A DNA stretch of 64,000 nt from Shewanella aestuarii (GTDB lineage: Bacteria; Pseudomonadota; Gammaproteobacteria; Enterobacterales; Shewanellaceae): NCBI RefSeq assembly GCF_011765625.1, contig NZ_CP050313.1:430501-494500 (forward strand). Direction: 5' to 3'. The stretch's first letter is position 1. Every line of letters starts with the position of its first letter. Shown here in pieces: positions 62,171-64,000 of the stretch. The position numbers were made by a program, and so were the translations under genes. Under the pieces are notes generated by a model, which saw only the letters and a list, made by a program, of their open reading frames with translations, searched no databases and was not told where the DNA came from.

Positions 62171-64000
62171 ATGTTAAATAATAAAATCAGTCGCTTAGCG
62201 CTAGCGACTTGCTTTGCTATGGGTGTTAGTTTTCCCGCCATGGCAGCTGATACCGCATCAAATATCCGTGGTCAAATTGTTGGTCCACAAGGAAATGCTG
62301 TTACAGATGCAAAAATTACCATTATGCATGAACCAACAGGCACTGTGACCGAGGTGACAGTGGGAGCTAATGGCGAGTTTTTTGCCAGAGGCTTACGTGT
62401 TGGTGGTCCTTACATTATCAAAATTGATTCAGATGAATTTGCTGATGATGTTGAGCAAAACTTATTTTTAAATGTAGGTGAAACCTTCCGTTTTAACCGA
62501 ACTTTACAACTTGCGGCAGACATGGAACGTATCGGCGTTGTTGGTAGTGCCAGTTATTACCGTAGTGCTGGTGGCGACAGTGAATTTGGCGCGAAAGAAA
62601 TTGCTAACGCACCAGGTGTTAGCCGCGACTTGAAAGATGTATTACGCCAAAATCCAATGGCGGTTGTAGGTACTGATGGTATCTCAATGAGCGTTGCGGG
62701 TATGAACCCACGTTTTAATACCTTTGTGGTTGATGGTATTTCGCAAAACGATGACTTTGGTCTTAACTCAAATGGTTATCCAACCCAGCGTTCACCTATT
62801 TCATTAGATGCAGTTGAAAGTGTGGCATTAAATGTGTCGCCTTATACGGCCCGTAATGGCGGCTTTACTGGCGCACAAATCAATGCGGTAACCAAATCGG
62901 GTACTAATGATGTATCAGGCAGTGTGTTTTGGGAAACTACTAACGACAGCATGGCAGGTAAAACTCAGCCAGATGATGAAGGTAAAAGAATAAATCAAGA
63001 TTTTGAAGAAACCACATTTGGTGGCACGATTGGTTTTCCACTGATTAAAGACACCTTGTTCTTCTTTGGATCTTATGAAAACTTTGACTCACCCAAGTCT
63101 GCTGCTTATGGTCCTGCTGGTAGTGGATTTGCTAAAAGCTCAGATATTACCTTAGAAGAATTTACCAAAATTCAAAACATCGCTTCTAGCGTATATGGGT
63201 TAGATACCATTGGTACGTTTGACGCAAACCCGCAAGAAGAAGATGAGAAAATCTTAGCTAAAGTTGACTGGAATATTAACGATCAACATCGTGCAAGTTT
63301 CACCTATCAATATACCTTAGGTAACTTAACCAACAATATTTCAGAAAACACTTCACAGTTAACTATGTCGAGTGCTTGGTATAACAAAGAAGAAAAGTTA
63401 GAAACCTATGCCGCTAACTTATACAGTGATTGGACCGATGATTTCAGCACTGAAATTAAAGTGGCTTACAAAGACACCACCTCTAATTCAAACACCATTG
63501 ACGATTTAGGCATTGGTAGTGTGAGCATTCAGACCTATGATCGCTCGGGTGACAGAGTGGTTTTTGGTACCGATAAGTCTCGCCAAGCGAATAAGTTAAA
63601 CAACCAAAACTTAGAAGTACGTTTTGTGGGTGATTACTATTTAGGTGACCACAATATTGGCTTTGGTTTGCAATACAATAATGTTGAAGTGTTTAACTTA
63701 TTTGCTCAAAACGTCATTGGTAACTGGTCATTTAACAGCATTGAAGACTTTGAAAATGGTGTGGTTGATCAATTCTTTTATGCTAATGCCAAATCGGGTA
63801 ACCCGAACGATGTGGGCGCAAGCTTTAACATGGATACCTTAGCGTTATTTGTTGAAGATTCTTGGGATATCACCGCTGATTTAGAATTAACGTTTGGTAT
63901 GCGTTATGAAACCATCAGCATGTCAGATTCGCCATCATTAAATCAAAACTTTGTTGACCGTTACGGCTTTGCTAATAACAAAACTATGGATGGTAAAGAC
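62171..64000 (+). CDS. TonB-dependent outer-membrane receptor with carboxypeptidase-regulatory-like domain (3' end lies beyond the window)
   Basis: An open frame of 610 codons with a signal peptide (cleavage near AMA-ADT), a carboxypeptidase-regulatory-like N-terminal domain (NIRGQIVGPQGNAVTDAKITI, about 28-95), then a plug domain (GVSRDLKDVLRQNPMAV...SVAGMNPRFNTFVVDG) and the start of the beta-barrel. AGGGG precedes the ATG at about ten bases. It imports a large substrate such as a siderophore, sugar or peptide; none is evident. A hairpin precedes it. Confidence 0.9.
   Translation, partial: MLNNKISRLALATCFAMGVSFPAMAADTASNIRGQIVGPQGNAVTDAKITIMHEPTGTVTEVTVGANGEFFARGLRVGGPYIIKIDSDEFADDVEQNLFLNVGETFRFNRTLQLAADMERIGVVGSASYYRSAGGDSEFGAKEIANAPGVSRDLKDVLRQNPMAVVGTDGISMSVAGMNPRFNTFVVDGISQNDDFGLNSNGYPTQRSPISLDAVESVALNVSPYTARNGGFTGAQINAVTKSGTNDVSGSVFWETTNDSMAGKTQPDDEGKRINQDFEETTFGGTIGFPLIKDTLFFFGSYENFDSPKSAAYGPAGSGFAKSSDITLEEFTKIQNIASSVYGLDTIGTFDANPQEEDEKILAKVDWNINDQHRASFTYQYTLGNLTNNISENTSQLTMSSAWYNKEEKLETYAANLYSDWTDDFSTEIKVAYKDTTSNSNTIDDLGIGSVSIQTYDRSGDRVVFGTDKSRQANKLNNQNLEVRFVGDYYLGDHNIGFGLQYNNVEVFNLFAQNVIGNWSFNSIEDFENGVVDQFFYANAKSGNPNDVGASFNMDTLALFVEDSWDITADLELTFGMRYETISMSDSPSLNQNFVDRYGFANNKTMDGKD

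Overview
The window looks like a chromosomal segment of a Shewanella or a very close marine gammaproteobacterial relative. The grounds are the gene orders dusB-fis, ubiE-ubiJ-ubiB-tatABC-tatD-hemB, rsd beside hemE and purHD beside zntR, together with a cell-surface OmcA/MtrC-type multihaem cytochrome, a Wolinella-type quinol:fumarate reductase and many lipoproteins with Gly-Cys or Ala-Cys lipoboxes. Base composition is moderately AT-rich throughout. I see no rRNA, tRNA, CRISPR array, insertion sequence or prophage; nearly all of it reads as core or stable accessory chromosome.

Layout. 1-4.3 kb: end of a TauE/SafE permease, a lipoprotein S41 protease coupled to a small lipoprotein, and a 5'-nucleotidase lipoprotein. 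4.5-13.3 kb: single-domain response regulator, AldB-type aldehyde dehydrogenase with a divergent AraC regulator, a kinase-like phosphotransferase, a flavin reductase, an MscS-type channel with a probable C-terminal frameshift, an exported M20 amidohydrolase and a small lipoprotein. 13.5-17 kb: fis-dusB with a good Fis self-binding site, prmA, a LysR regulator. 17.2-20.8 kb: frdCAB with an FNR/EtrA-like box. 20.9-23.8 kb: a lipoprotein with a rhombosortase-like C-terminal tail and a tannase/feruloyl-esterase lipoprotein. 24-32.4 kb: rho, trxA, rhlB, ppx/gppA-like, a periplasmic thioredoxin, hemB, a 7TM-DISM diguanylate cyclase. 32.4-38.4 kb: tatD, a small exported protein, tatCBA and ubiBJE. 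38.6-44.7 kb: an arginase-family hydrolase, rraA, YgjV-like, PAP2, a VC2487-type glycosyltransferase, rsd, hemE. 45-48.7 kb: a two-component system downstream of two tandem spondin-domain genes. 48.9-52.5 kb: GNAT, a tiny membrane protein, an FAD oxidoreductase and an NhaC antiporter. 53.4-58.7 kb: purD, purH, then zntR and a Cys-rich permease. 59-64 kb: nonahaem OmcA/MtrC-family lipoprotein, S1/P1 nuclease, and a TonB-dependent receptor that runs off the end.

How genes work together. Quinone (ubiEJB), haem (hemB, hemE), Tat export (tatABC), fumarate respiration (frdCAB) and the outer-surface cytochrome all serve a versatile respiratory chain. ZntR with the permease whose central linker carries several Cys-Cys pairs looks like a self-contained metal-response unit with a MerR-type 20-bp-spacer promoter. 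The two spondin-domain proteins plus OmpR/histidine kinase pair look like a sensing module whose target is unknown.

Points most worth a second look: the ZntR/Cys-rich permease pair, the spondin/two-component cluster, a candidate minus-strand small RNA with promoter and terminator between rsd and hemE, an orphan plus-strand terminator in a 930-bp geneless gap, a dispersed ~88-bp repeat, a nine-haem (not ten) MtrC-family protein, and the MscS frameshift at a G5 run.
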